From: JAAYCU01 sp964401335
Lineage (GTDB): Bacteria; Planctomycetota; Phycisphaerae; UBA1845; PWPN01
Assembly: GCA_964401335.1 (NCBI GenBank)
Contig: CAYNYK010000004.1
Coordinates: 26,039 to 90,038, forward strand
Reading direction: 5' to 3'
Length of the DNA: 64,000 nt
Both the position numbers and the translations under genes were made by a program. Shown piece after piece: positions 1 to 8,538 of the stretch. Position 1 is the stretch's first letter; each line of letters starts with the position of its first letter. Under the pieces are notes generated by a model, which had not been told where the DNA came from, did no database searches, and saw only the letters and a program-made list of their open reading frames with translations.

Positions 1-1
1 G

Positions 2-454
2 CTACGGGCTGGACCGTATGCTCAACTGGCCCGTCGCCAGCGTGATTACGCGGGACGACTCAACGGCCTCCGTTTGCAGTTCGAGCAGAACCTTGCCGAG
101 TTACGGATCAACCGGCTGTCCAGCCCGGCCGTCGAAGGTCGCCTGGCCGGCGGGATTATCCAACCCATGGAGCAACTTCACCGAACCGGTATGCCCCAGG
201 CCATCGCTACCATCGAGGAACTCAACCGAAAGGTAGACCAAGCCGCCTGGCAGAATGTACGGAAGGCCCAGGAAGAGATTCGGTCGCAAATGAACCAAAT
301 CCTGGCCAACATGCTAAAATGGGAGGGATTCCAGGAGGCCGTCATCCTCCTGCGCGACGTGCTTAAACTGCAGCGAGAATTGAACATCGAAACTCAGCAG
401 CGGATCGAAAGGGAGATTTTCGGGAACCCCCCGGTCTCGCAGCCGTCTAAGTAA
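2..454 (+). CDS. C-terminal part of a helical, coiled-coil protein (partial)
   Basis: The reading frame is open from the first bases of the window and reads through several Arg/Gln-rich helices, so the gene begins upstream of the window. Only about 150 C-terminal residues are visible. They are rich in Glu, Gln, Arg and Leu with heptad-like spacing and predict long helices, followed by a short Pro/Ser-rich end. No catalytic motif is visible. The next gene, 24 bases downstream on the same strand, is also a coiled-coil protein, so the two probably share an operon and a structural role at the cell envelope. No precise function can be given. Confidence 0.6.
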   Translation, partial: LRAGPYAQLARRQRDYAGRLNGLRLQFEQNLAELRINRLSSPAVEGRLAGGIIQPMEQLHRTGMPQAIATIEELNRKVDQAAWQNVRKAQEEIRSQMNQILANMLKWEGFQEAVILLRDVLKLQRELNIETQQRIEREIFGNPPVSQPSK

Positions 455-478
455 TAGACGACCGAACTGGAAAAACTT

Positions 479-2431
479 ATGAGCCAAACCATACCACATT
501 ACCAGCCCGCAGCGCAAACGAGGCCTCCCCAGCCCAAAGCGCTAGCGAAGGACAACCACTCCGAATCCGGCAATGCCGTGAACATAAGGTTTCATTCACC
601 CCGTTCTCTCTCCGTCCCTCGGTCTCTCCGTCCCTCCCTCTCTCCGTCTCCTCCTCTCCCCCTTTTTTTCATCGCCGCGCTACTCCTATGCGCGACCAAC
701 ATATCCCTCCTCCCCGCCGCGCAAGACCCCTTGGCGGCCAAGCAACAGATCGTCCAGGACCGCATGGCCCAACTTGAGGACCGCATGTTTCGTCTGGCGG
801 AGAAACTGGCCGAAACCGATCCGCATCAGGCCCAACGACTTACCGATGCCCTGCGCAAGGCTCGCGAGGCTTTGCTGCGTCGCAATATGGCCGAAACCAT
901 TACTCTGCTCGAACAGGCCCGGTTGGCCGAGGCCGCCGACCACATGCAGGAGATTGGCGACGGGCTGGAACAACTCCTCAAAATCCTGCTGGACGATCCG
1001 GACCAGCAAAAACGCCTTCAGGAGGAATTGGAACGACTGGCTGAAATCCGCAAGCAACTCGACGGATTGATTGATCGACAACAACAGTTAAAAGACCGGA
1101 TCGAACAGGTCCAGGCCCCCGCCGGCGAGCTGGCGGAAATCCAGGCCGCCATCGCCCGACTGGAAACCTTGATTGATCGCCAGAAAAAGGAAATCGCCAA
1201 AAACACGGCAACCACTCAACCGGAGAAGTCCGCCGGTCTTGAAGAATCACAGAAAAGCCTGCGGCAAGATACGAACACGTTGGCCGACGATCTGCGACAA
1301 ATGGGTAAGTCCATAACCTCGCGACCGGGGTCCCAACCAACAACACCATCAACCGAAGAGGCCGCCAAGTCCACTGAACAGGCCGGCAACCACATGCAGG
1401 CAGCGGAGAAGCCTTTAGGTGACGGCCAGCCTGAACAGGCCCGTCCTCATCAAGAACAGGCCTTGCAAGACCTGCAAAAAGCCCTCGAACAGATGCAAAA
1501 ACAACAAAAGACCCTCCGCGAGGAAATCGATCTGGCCAAAGCCGCCGAAGAACAGAAAGACCTTAAAAACGCCACGGACAAACTCGCCGAGGAAATGCAG
1601 GGTAAAGATCCGTCCCCAACCGACGGAACCGAGAATGTGCGGAAGGCCGGCAAACATATGGACCAGGCCGCCCAGGAACTTGATCAGGAAAATCCCGGCC
1701 AGGCCGCCGAAAATCAGCGGCAGGCCCTCGATGAACTCAAGCAGGCCCGCGAGGAGCTGGAGCGTATCCTTGAGCAGAAACGCCGTGAGCAACAGGAGGA
1801 AATCCTTCGCGGCCTGGAATCGCGTTTCCGCATCATGCTGGCCGAGCAGATGAAGGTCAACCAGACCACCCAGGATTTGGAAAGCAAGGGCCCCCCGAAC
1901 TGGACGCGCGAAGACGAGCTTACTCTGGCCGGCACGGCCCAGAACCAAGGCAGCCTGGTCGAACAGGCGGAGCAAGCGTTGCGCATTCTCAAGGAGGAAG
2001 GCACTACCATTGTTTTTCCCCGGATGGTCGAGCAATTATGCGAGGACATGCGCGATTCGCGAGGCCGCCTGCAAGGCAAGGATACCGGTTCGGGAACCCA
2101 GCGGATACAAGTTGAGATCGTCAACACCCTCAAGGAGTTGATCGAAGCGATCCAGAAATTGCGGGAGGAAGGCATGCCTGGCGGCGAAGGAGGCGGCGGA
2201 CAAGAGACAGGCAAGCAACCACCGCCGTTACTCCCCGGTTCGGCGGAATTGAAACTGCTTCGCTCCTGCCAGCAACGAGTCAACCGGGACACGGAAGCGC
2301 TTGAGAAAAACGCGGCCTCCGGCGCGTTACCCGACCCACGACAGCAGAAAGACCGCACCCGACTGGCCGAACGCCAGCACGAACTGGCCGAGATGGCAGG
2401 CAAGATGCATGAACGGATTACCGGCCGATAA
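479..2431 (+). CDS. exported coiled-coil protein with repeat-derived N-terminal leader
   Basis: A 650-residue protein. A hydrophobic segment (about residues 59-80, PLPLFFIAALLLCATN) looks like a signal peptide or membrane anchor. Almost all of the rest is long Gln/Glu/Lys/Ala coiled coil with a Gly-rich break near residue 565 (GGEGGGGQ). The first ~55 residues are not protein-like: they translate two copies of a dispersed repeat (501-552) and a pyrimidine-rich repeat (601-668). The ATG at 479 has a weak ribosome site. A GTG at 578 is an alternative start that still keeps the pyrimidine-rich part. The gene is followed 12 bases later by a TPR gene. Its role is unknown; an envelope-spanning or scaffolding protein is likely. 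Confidence 0.65.
   Translation: MSQTIPHYQPAAQTRPPQPKALAKDNHSESGNAVNIRFHSPRSLSVPRSLRPSLSPSPPLPLFFIAALLLCATNISLLPAAQDPLAAKQQIVQDRMAQLEDRMFRLAEKLAETDPHQAQRLTDALRKAREALLRRNMAETITLLEQARLAEAADHMQEIGDGLEQLLKILLDDPDQQKRLQEELERLAEIRKQLDGLIDRQQQLKDRIEQVQAPAGELAEIQAAIARLETLIDRQKKEIAKNTATTQPEKSAGLEESQKSLRQDTNTLADDLRQMGKSITSRPGSQPTTPSTEEAAKSTEQAGNHMQAAEKPLGDGQPEQARPHQEQALQDLQKALEQMQKQQKTLREEIDLAKAAEEQKDLKNATDKLAEEMQGKDPSPTDGTENVRKAGKHMDQAAQELDQENPGQAAENQRQALDELKQAREELERILEQKRREQQEEILRGLESRFRIMLAEQMKVNQTTQDLESKGPPNWTREDELTLAGTAQNQGSLVEQAEQALRILKEEGTTIVFPRMVEQLCEDMRDSRGRLQGKDTGSGTQRIQVEIVNTLKELIEAIQKLREEGMPGGEGGGGQETGKQPPPLLPGSAELKLLRSCQQRVNRDTEALEKNAASGALPDPRQQKDRTRLAERQHELAEMAGKMHERITGR
501..552 (+). repeat. 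dispersed repeat family A, two adjacent copies
   Basis: Two degenerate copies of a short element with the core CAGCCCGAAGCGCAAGCGAG lie back to back at 501-523 and 530-552. Related copies are at 2480-2503 and 52103-52127. Similar short elements are common in Planctomycetota genomes (recalled, not checked). Here the element is translated as part of the leader of the coiled-coil gene. Confidence 0.6.
601..668. repeat. pyrimidine-rich low-complexity repeat (family C)
   Basis: A C/T-rich stretch built from variants of TCTCCGTCCCTC. Its reverse complement resembles the purine-rich intergenic stretch at 8596-8645, which contains GGGACGG and AGACGGAGAGAC. It is read in frame as a Ser/Pro/Arg-rich leader just before a signal peptide. 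Confidence 0.5.
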
Positions 2432-2443
2432 GGACACAACACC

Positions 2444-3661
2444 ATGAGCGTACCAGCATTGAGCAAGGCATACTCACCTACCAGCCCGAAGCGCCAGCAA
2501 GGGTCCACCCTCTCGAATTTCGATACACAACGCCATTCCCGTACAATCATGCATACCCTCTACCCGTGCATTGCTTTCCTCGTCCTGCCGATGATAACCC
2601 TCGCTCAAACCACCCAACCGACCTCCCTGCCGGAAATTGAGGTACGTTCCATTCGTTCACCCGAGGCCAAGCGCCAGGCCGCCGCTGAATTACTCGACCG
2701 TTTCATCGCATATGTACAGACCGCCGAGCAAATCGATCACTCCGCCCAAACGACGCTGGCCGACGCCTGGGTCCGACATCGAACCGAAGAAAATCCGGCG
2801 GATTTTCTGACCGCGGGATTAGCGATCATCTCCAAACCTTTTCACGACGCCCTGCAGGCCATCGAGAAACAACAACACGAACAGGCCGAGCAAATACTGC
2901 GTCCGCTGCTCGACGCACAAAACCCATACATCGCTCTGCACTCCCAGATCGCCCTAGCCCGTTTGCTCTGTGAGCAAGACCGCTACGAGGAGGCCGAAAT
3001 CCTTCTCGCATCGTTGGCCGGCCGCGAGCAGGACCTTATCGACAAGACTTTCGCCGAAGCGGAAGTCGATTTTCTGCTCGGCTACTGCCGACTGGCCAAC
3101 CTGAAATACGACGAGGCCCTGGCCGATCTTGAAAAATTCGAGCGCCAACACCCCGACGCGGCGGATCAATACCGGTTGCCGGCCCGGCAGATGATCCAGG
3201 AATTGAAAGCCCGCCAACCGGAAAGCCTCGGCGAGGTATCCGACCTCATGACCTTCGCTGCCCGTCGCTTGGCTGCCCAAGGGCCATATCCAACCATCCG
3301 GCAGCGTCAAAACCGCGCAATCAAACTGCTTGAACAACTTATCCAACAGGCCGAGGAACAGGAAAAACAGAGCCGTGGCACCGGCTGTAAACAATGCGGC
3401 GGCAAAGGCTGCAAGGCCTGCCAAAAACCGGGAACAACCCCGTTAAACCCGAGCCGACCCATGAATGAATCGCGTCTACCCAGCGGCGCGAGCGAGATCG
3501 GCGAATTACGCGCCTCGCCGCGGGCCCGACCGGGCGAGGTCTGGGGCAAGATGCCACCCAAGGAGCGCGAACAGATCCTCCAATCCCTGCGCCAGAACTT
3601 CCCGAGCCGATATCGGCAGTTGATCGAACAATATTATCTACAATTGGGCAAGGAGCCATGA
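2444..3661 (+). CDS. exported TPR-like protein with a CxxCxGxGCxxC motif
   Basis: A 405-residue protein from the ATG at 2444, which has a good ribosome site (AAGGA) 12 bases after the previous stop. The first 35 residues include a translated family A repeat (TSPKRQQG). The real signal peptide starts at Met36 (2549, MHTLYPCIAFLVLPM), so 2549 is an alternative start but has no clear ribosome site. The middle holds TPR-like helix pairs (about residues 135-255). A zinc-knuckle-like stretch, CKQCGGKGCKAC, lies at about 310-321. The C-terminus carries a motif (WGKMPPKEREQILQSL, then FPSRYRQLIEQYY) that I recall from other planctomycetal envelope proteins. It probably works with its neighbours at the envelope. 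Confidence 0.65.
   Translation: MSVPALSKAYSPTSPKRQQGSTLSNFDTQRHSRTIMHTLYPCIAFLVLPMITLAQTTQPTSLPEIEVRSIRSPEAKRQAAAELLDRFIAYVQTAEQIDHSAQTTLADAWVRHRTEENPADFLTAGLAIISKPFHDALQAIEKQQHEQAEQILRPLLDAQNPYIALHSQIALARLLCEQDRYEEAEILLASLAGREQDLIDKTFAEAEVDFLLGYCRLANLKYDEALADLEKFERQHPDAADQYRLPARQMIQELKARQPESLGEVSDLMTFAARRLAAQGPYPTIRQRQNRAIKLLEQLIQQAEEQEKQSRGTGCKQCGGKGCKACQKPGTTPLNPSRPMNESRLPSGASEIGELRASPRARPGEVWGKMPPKEREQILQSLRQNFPSRYRQLIEQYYLQLGKEP
2480..2503 (+). repeat. dispersed repeat family A copy
   Basis: One copy (CCAGCCCGAAGCGCCAGCAA then GGG) of the element also present at 501-552. It is translated as SPTSPKRQQGS between the start codon at 2444 and the signal peptide. Confidence 0.55.
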
Positions 3662-3665
3662 TGCC

Positions 3666-4871
3666 GTGTTGAATCTCTTTTTCATTCTGTTAGCCGCTAA
3701 CATGGCCGCCATCGATCCGTCATCCATCGAGGCCGTCACCCTGGAAGGACAAACCATTTCCGGAAAATGGGAAGGCCTAGCCGCGGAAGGCATGGTTTCC
3801 TTGCTGGTCGAGCAGAAAGTAACGACCATCCCCATCGATCAACTGATGCTGATCCACCGGACCCACTTGCCCTCATCCGCCCCCGCGTCCGACAGCCGGC
3901 CATCCTCGCACGGTTCGCTCATGATTCACCTGCATGACGGCAGCCGGTTCCCGGCCACTCTCCGCGGCGGTTCGGCCCGTCAAATCGAAATCGAAACCCT
4001 CCCCACCGGCCCGCTGACCGTTCCCCTGACGGCTGTCGCGGCCGTTCGCCGCATGGATGCCGCCGCCCCCCCCCACAACGACATATTCGACGAAGCCCTC
4101 AGGCGTTGCGACGCCACTCAGGATGAGCTTTTTATCATCCGCGATGGGCGGGCCACCAATGTTCGCGGGCTGACCGAATCCATCGCGCCCGAGGCCATTA
4201 CTTTCAAATATCGGGAACAAAGCCGCACCGTTCCCTGGCCTGACCTGTATGGATTGATCCTCGCAAAGGGCGTTCAAGCCGGCGAACCGCCACAGGCTCG
4301 CTGCCTGCTGGATGACGATTCCATCTTCGCCGGGCGCTTGCTCGGCGGTGACCGGCAATCGATCGAAATGCAATTGAGCATCGGGGCGACTATCACGATC
4401 CCGCTGGCCGCTTTGCGTGAAATCCGGTTCCACAGCGAGCGTGTCGTTTTTCTCAGCGACCTTACACCGGCCGATTACACTTTTGAGTCGTTCGGCATTA
4501 CCCACTGGCCTTACCGCCTGGATCGATCGGTCGCCAACCGGCCGTTACGCATCGGGGGTAAGCAATATGCCCGCGGCATCGGGATGCATTCGGTATCCAC
4601 CTTGACCTACAAGCTGGATACGGCCTATAAAACCCTGGCCGCCGATATCGGTATCGATGCGGCCGTGGGGCAGCGCGGCGATGTCGTCTTTCGCGTGCTG
4701 GCCGACGGAAAGGAAGTTTTCAACAGCGGACCGGTCACCGGACGCGACCCACCGCGTTCCATTCTTGTCAAGCTCGAAGGCGCCCGGCAACTGCAACTCT
4801 GTGTCAACCTCGGCGGGCAATTGGACATCGGCGACCAGGCCAACTGGGGCAACATCAGGTTGATCAAATGA
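3666..4871 (+). CDS. exported NPCBM-domain protein
   Basis: A 401-residue protein starting at a GTG five bases after the preceding stop, with a short hydrophobic N-terminus (LNLFFILLAANMAA). Residues ~20-260 are beta-rich repeats of unknown type (pattern VTLEGQTISG, IPIDQLMLI, VPLTAVAAVRRM). The C-terminal ~140 residues match the NPCBM/NEW2 carbohydrate-binding fold, judged from GGKQYARGIGMHSVSTLTY, GQRGDVVFRVLADGKEVF and the terminal ANWGNIRLI. NPCBM modules bind galactose-type sugars in glycosidases and are widespread in planctomycetal exported proteins. The stop overlaps the next start (ATGA), which suggests translational coupling to the HtrA-like protease. Confidence 0.75.
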   Translation: MLNLFFILLAANMAAIDPSSIEAVTLEGQTISGKWEGLAAEGMVSLLVEQKVTTIPIDQLMLIHRTHLPSSAPASDSRPSSHGSLMIHLHDGSRFPATLRGGSARQIEIETLPTGPLTVPLTAVAAVRRMDAAAPPHNDIFDEALRRCDATQDELFIIRDGRATNVRGLTESIAPEAITFKYREQSRTVPWPDLYGLILAKGVQAGEPPQARCLLDDDSIFAGRLLGGDRQSIEMQLSIGATITIPLAALREIRFHSERVVFLSDLTPADYTFESFGITHWPYRLDRSVANRPLRIGGKQYARGIGMHSVSTLTYKLDTAYKTLAADIGIDAAVGQRGDVVFRVLADGKEVFNSGPVTGRDPPRSILVKLEGARQLQLCVNLGGQLDIGDQANWGNIRLIK

Positions 4872-7078
4872 CTTGCGCGTTATCAAGTATGCATCCCAAA
4901 GCCAATGTGGCACCGGCGTCTCGCCGGTGGTTGTCAGTTTCAGAGGGTCGCCGTTGGGGGTGTTCCAAAAATCTTCCAAGAACCAGACAACTCGCAGCCG
5001 TCGTCACCACAATACTGTTGACCACCGCTTCGCTTCCGGCATATGACTTCGACTCGCCGCAACCCAATCCATCCGTTTTAGACGCGGAACAACGGCGCAT
5101 CGACGTAATCGCAAGGGTCAGTCCCACGGTTGTCTGTATCGTTGATGAAAATTTCGGCGGCGGCGGTTCGGGTGTACTGATCGACTCGGAAGGTCGCGGC
5201 CTGACCAATTTCCACGTGCTGGCCCCCGTAATGCAGGCCGGCAAAGTATTCGGAGGCCTGGCCGACGGGCAACTTTATCCGCTGGAAGTCCTGGGCATCG
5301 ATCCCACCGGCGACGTGGCCATGTTCAAGCTTACCGGACGCGAGCGCTTCGACGCCGCGTCACCAGGCGATTCCGATCGGGTCGGCGTCGGCGATAGCGT
5401 GCTCGCCCTGGGCAACCCCTTCATGCTCGCCGAAGACTACACCCCCACCGCGACATTCGGCATCGTCAGCGGAACCCACCGTTATCAATACGGGGCCGAC
5501 GAACGCGCCTTGGTTTATACCGACTGCCTGCAGATCAACGCCTCGATCAATCCGGGCAATTCCGGCGGTCCACTGTTCGACCTGCAGGGATACCTGATCG
5601 GCATCAACGGGCGGGCCTCGTTCGCCCGTCGCGGCCGGGTCAACGTCGGCCTCGCCTATGCGATTACGATCAATCAGATCAAGCGCTTCCTGCCCGGCCT
5701 CAAAGCCGGCTTTCTTGTCGAGCATGGCTCGCTTGGTGCGACGGCCATCGACCTCGGATATCACCGTGTCGCTTTTCAGCAAGTCCAACCCGACTCCGCG
5801 GCCGATCGGGCCGGCATCCGACCGGGTGATCGACTGTTGCGCTTTGCCGGACACGAGATTCAGACGGCCAATCAGTTCACCAATCTATTGGGCACCTTCC
5901 CGCTCGGTTGGCCGGTCGAAGTAGAATGGGAACATGAAGGCCAAACTCGGCAACAACGCATCCACCTCAACCGACTGCCGGCCAATATCGCGAAACCCAT
6001 GCAAAACCTTGTCGAAAAAATTCCCGTGCTCGGTGAGCGGGAGGCCCGAAAACTCTGGGGAGATTCGGCAAGCGGACTTTCGGCCAATCCGCCCCAACCA
6101 AACGCCCTTTCGCCGGCAATTGAACACGCCCTTAACTGCACCGTTAAAATTCACGGGGCGAAAATCGGCACCGAGCATGGTTACGCCGGTGGCTTGATCG
6201 TCTCGGCCATAGGCGAGGTCGTTACCCCCCTTTCCGTCGCCTTGGAGGCCGTTAACCTGCGGGCCGTCACCCGCGACGGGCACATCTATTCCGCCGAGGT
6301 CGTTAAACGCGACGAATACCGCCAACTCGCCCTGCTCAAGCTGGCCGATTTCCCGCAAAACGCCGACACGACCGCAACGGTCGACGAACAGATGACCCCG
6401 ACGCAATTTCAACCCTTCAATCCCGGCCGCTCGGCCGACCTCAAGGCCGGCGATTGGATTTTTGTTGTCGGAAATCCCTTCAAGGTCGCAGACGGACCCG
6501 AGTTGATGTCCGTAACCAAGGGGATCATCGCGGCCAGGACTACGCTCGAAGCCGTTCGTGAAAGCCACGACTTCCCTTATCGCGGGCAGGTCATTCTCCT
6601 CGATGCCATCACCAGCAACCCCGGTTCCGCGGGCAGCGCGGTCGTGGATATGGACGGCCTCGTCGTCGGAATGGTCGGTGAAAGCGTCACCGCCCGCCAA
6701 ACCAACACCTTCGCCAACTACGCCTATCCTATCGAGGAAATACAGGCGTTTCTCTCGGATACCGCGCCAACCCGACCGGAAACACAACCCGCTTTGACCG
6801 AAGGCATACCGGGATATCTCGGCCTCACCTTCAGCAAGATCGGTTATCGCCAGCGACTGCCCTTCGTCGATCGCGTCGATCCCGATTCACCGGCCGGACA
6901 AGCGGGCATCCTGCCCGGCGATCTGATTATCAGCACCAACGGCGTGGCGATACCTGGACAACGTGCTTTTGAGGAACTCCGCGGACAACTCCACGCCGGC
7001 GACAGCCTCAAGCTGGTTATCAAACGTGGCGAGCAATTGCATACATTCAATCTAACCCTCACGGAGCCGCCGAAATGA
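4868..7078 (+). CDS. HtrA-like serine protease: active domain, PDZ, inactive protease domain, PDZ
   Basis: A 736-residue exported protein. Residues ~75-275 form a trypsin-like HtrA domain with a full triad: His116 (LTNFHVL), Asp149 (TGDVAMFKL) and Ser232 (NPGNSGGPL). A PDZ domain follows (~285-370). Residues ~420-630 repeat the protease fold, but the triad positions read Ser456, Gln486 and Ala588 (NPGSAGSAV), so it should be inactive. A second PDZ ends the protein (~648-732). The start overlaps the previous stop as ATGA. The first ~40 residues contain a hairpin repeat (4911-4929) before the signal peptide (LAAVVTTILLTTASLPAYD). Expected to act in the periplasm in protein quality control or regulated proteolysis. 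The next gene, overlapping by ATGA, is an inactive paralogue. Confidence 0.85.
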   Translation: MTCALSSMHPKANVAPASRRWLSVSEGRRWGCSKNLPRTRQLAAVVTTILLTTASLPAYDFDSPQPNPSVLDAEQRRIDVIARVSPTVVCIVDENFGGGGSGVLIDSEGRGLTNFHVLAPVMQAGKVFGGLADGQLYPLEVLGIDPTGDVAMFKLTGRERFDAASPGDSDRVGVGDSVLALGNPFMLAEDYTPTATFGIVSGTHRYQYGADERALVYTDCLQINASINPGNSGGPLFDLQGYLIGINGRASFARRGRVNVGLAYAITINQIKRFLPGLKAGFLVEHGSLGATAIDLGYHRVAFQQVQPDSAADRAGIRPGDRLLRFAGHEIQTANQFTNLLGTFPLGWPVEVEWEHEGQTRQQRIHLNRLPANIAKPMQNLVEKIPVLGEREARKLWGDSASGLSANPPQPNALSPAIEHALNCTVKIHGAKIGTEHGYAGGLIVSAIGEVVTPLSVALEAVNLRAVTRDGHIYSAEVVKRDEYRQLALLKLADFPQNADTTATVDEQMTPTQFQPFNPGRSADLKAGDWIFVVGNPFKVADGPELMSVTKGIIAARTTLEAVRESHDFPYRGQVILLDAITSNPGSAGSAVVDMDGLVVGMVGESVTARQTNTFANYAYPIEEIQAFLSDTAPTRPETQPALTEGIPGYLGLTFSKIGYRQRLPFVDRVDPDSPAGQAGILPGDLIISTNGVAIPGQRAFEELRGQLHAGDSLKLVIKRGEQLHTFNLTLTEPPK
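4911..4929. repeat. dispersed hairpin repeat family B copy
   Basis: The 19-base sequence CACCGGCGTCTCGCCGGTG is a perfect 8-bp hairpin with a TCT loop, preceded by TGTGG. Identical copies are at 7391-7409 and 38289-38307. Here it lies inside the translated leader of the HtrA-like gene. Confidence 0.8.
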
Positions 7079-8538
7079 ATACCGTCCGTGTAATCGTGCA
7101 CCCTGAAACCGCTGCAAAACCGGCGTCAATCGGTATGGTACCGGTGTCAATGGGTTTGGCACGGACATCAATCGGTATGGCACCAGCCTCAATCGGTGTG
7201 ACACCGGCATCAATGGGTGTGGCACCGGCGTCAACGGGTTTGGCACCGGCGTCAACGGGTGTGGCACCGGCGTCAACGGGTTTGGCCCCGGCGTCAACGG
7301 GTGTGGCCCCGGCGTCAACGGGTGTGGCCCCGGCGTCAACGGGTGTGGCCCCGGCGTCAACGGGTGTGGCACCGGCGTCAACGGGTGTGGCACCGGCGTC
7401 TCGCCGGTGTTACTCATCGACCTCGTGGTGCCGATACTGTAGAGTTCTAATGGCCGCTTTGAATCTGCTGCTTATTGCGGCCGTCAATTCACCACCCCAA
7501 AGTTTGGCAAATTCAGAGACGAATCGCATTTCGCGGGTCGAAGCCCAAGCTTTTCGCGAGGCGGCGGCGCGTATCGCCCCGTGCATCATCACCATCGAAA
7601 CCGTCGGCGGAGCAACCCCTCTTGAATCGACCCCCCGCGGCTCGCGCCCACCACGTTTCACCCCGGCCGAGGGGCCGACCACCGGCCTCGTCTGGTCCGC
7701 CGACGGGCTGATCCTTACCAGCAGCTTCAACTTCGTGCGTGATCCGTCGGTCATCACCGTAACGCTCGCCGACGGCCGACGTTTCCTGGCCGAGTTGCTC
7801 GCCCGTGACGAGATCCGCAAGCTGGCCATGCTGAAAATCGAAGTGGCGAATTTGCCGGTGCCCAAGTGGCAGACCGAGGTGGGGCAGATGCGGGTCGGTC
7901 AATGGGTGGTCGCCCTTGGTCGAGGGTTCGGCGGCCCGGAATGTTCGCTCAATGTGGGTATTATCAGCGGGCTGAACCGTATGAGCGGATTGGCCTTGCA
8001 GACCGACGCCCGTCTCTCGCCGGCGAATTTCGGCGGGCCGTTGATCGATCTTCACGGCCGCGTCGTCGGCCTCTGTGTGCCTATGGGTCTGCAACCGGGC
8101 GAGTTGTCCGGCGTCGAGTTTTACGATTCCGGCATCGGATTCGCGATTCCTTATACACAGGTGGCCGCCGCTGCTCGTGACCTGGCCGGCGGACACAATT
8201 TGCGTCAAGGGATGCTCGGTGTGGCCATCGACCGGCGTAGCGCCAAGACGGTTCGCGTGGCCGGAATCGGCAACCCCTCACCCGCCCGCCGCGCGGGCCT
8301 GCAAACGGGTGATGAAATCATCGCGATCGATAATCAGCCGATTAACAATTACCCGGAACTGAAACGCCTCCTGCGTCCGCGCTGCGCCGGTCAATGGGTG
8401 ACGCTGCGTATCCGCCGTGGCCAAGGCGAACTCGACATTTCCGTTATCCTGGCCGTCCCCGAGGACATCGGACCGGTCCCTGCGCCTGCGTCTGCGCCGT
8501 CTACACAACCCACCGAAAGCCAACCTGATCGGGATTGA
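7075..8538 (+). CDS. catalytically dead HtrA-like protein with PDZ; leader contains a 21-bp minisatellite
   Basis: The ATG at 7075 overlaps the upstream stop (ATGA), giving 487 residues. The first ~110 residues mostly translate a 21-bp tandem repeat (PASTGVA units). A conventional exported protein starts at Met126 (7450, MAALNLLLIAAVNSPPQSLA), which may be the true start although its ribosome site is weak. The rest has the HtrA fold plus a C-terminal PDZ (about residues 245-335 counted from 7450) and a Pro-rich tail. No triad residue survives: the His region reads LTSSFNFV, the Asp position is Lys (RKLAMLKI), and the Ser motif reads SPANFGGPL with Phe in place of Ser. It is likely a regulatory or substrate-binding partner of the active protease upstream. 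Confidence 0.75.
   Translation: MNTVRVIVHPETAAKPASIGMVPVSMGLARTSIGMAPASIGVTPASMGVAPASTGLAPASTGVAPASTGLAPASTGVAPASTGVAPASTGVAPASTGVAPASTGVAPASRRCYSSTSWCRYCRVLMAALNLLLIAAVNSPPQSLANSETNRISRVEAQAFREAAARIAPCIITIETVGGATPLESTPRGSRPPRFTPAEGPTTGLVWSADGLILTSSFNFVRDPSVITVTLADGRRFLAELLARDEIRKLAMLKIEVANLPVPKWQTEVGQMRVGQWVVALGRGFGGPECSLNVGIISGLNRMSGLALQTDARLSPANFGGPLIDLHGRVVGLCVPMGLQPGELSGVEFYDSGIGFAIPYTQVAAAARDLAGGHNLRQGMLGVAIDRRSAKTVRVAGIGNPSPARRAGLQTGDEIIAIDNQPINNYPELKRLLRPRCAGQWVTLRIRRGQGELDISVILAVPEDIGPVPAPASAPSTQPTESQPDRD
7120..7392. repeat. 21-bp tandem repeat (minisatellite), 13 units
   Basis: Thirteen 21-bp units with the core GTCAACGGGTGTGGCACCGG (plus one C), in frame and encoding seven-residue PAS(T/I/M)G(V/L/M)A units. 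The first five units are diverged; the last eight are nearly identical apart from GTG/TTT and CAC/CCC changes. The array runs straight into a family B hairpin (7391-7409), which suggests it grew from that element. Confidence 0.9.
7391..7409. repeat. dispersed hairpin repeat family B copy
   Basis: CACCGGCGTCTCGCCGGTG, identical to the copies at 4911 and 38289. It forms the 3' end of the 21-bp tandem array. Confidence 0.8.

Noticed and set aside
7120..7392. CRISPR array
   Set aside because: The 21-bp units are directly adjacent with no spacers, and no cas genes are in the window.
7052..7417. Minus-strand frame reading the minisatellite as Pro-His-Pro-Leu-Thr repeats
   Set aside because: It is the antisense of the 21-bp array only, with no coding features on either side.
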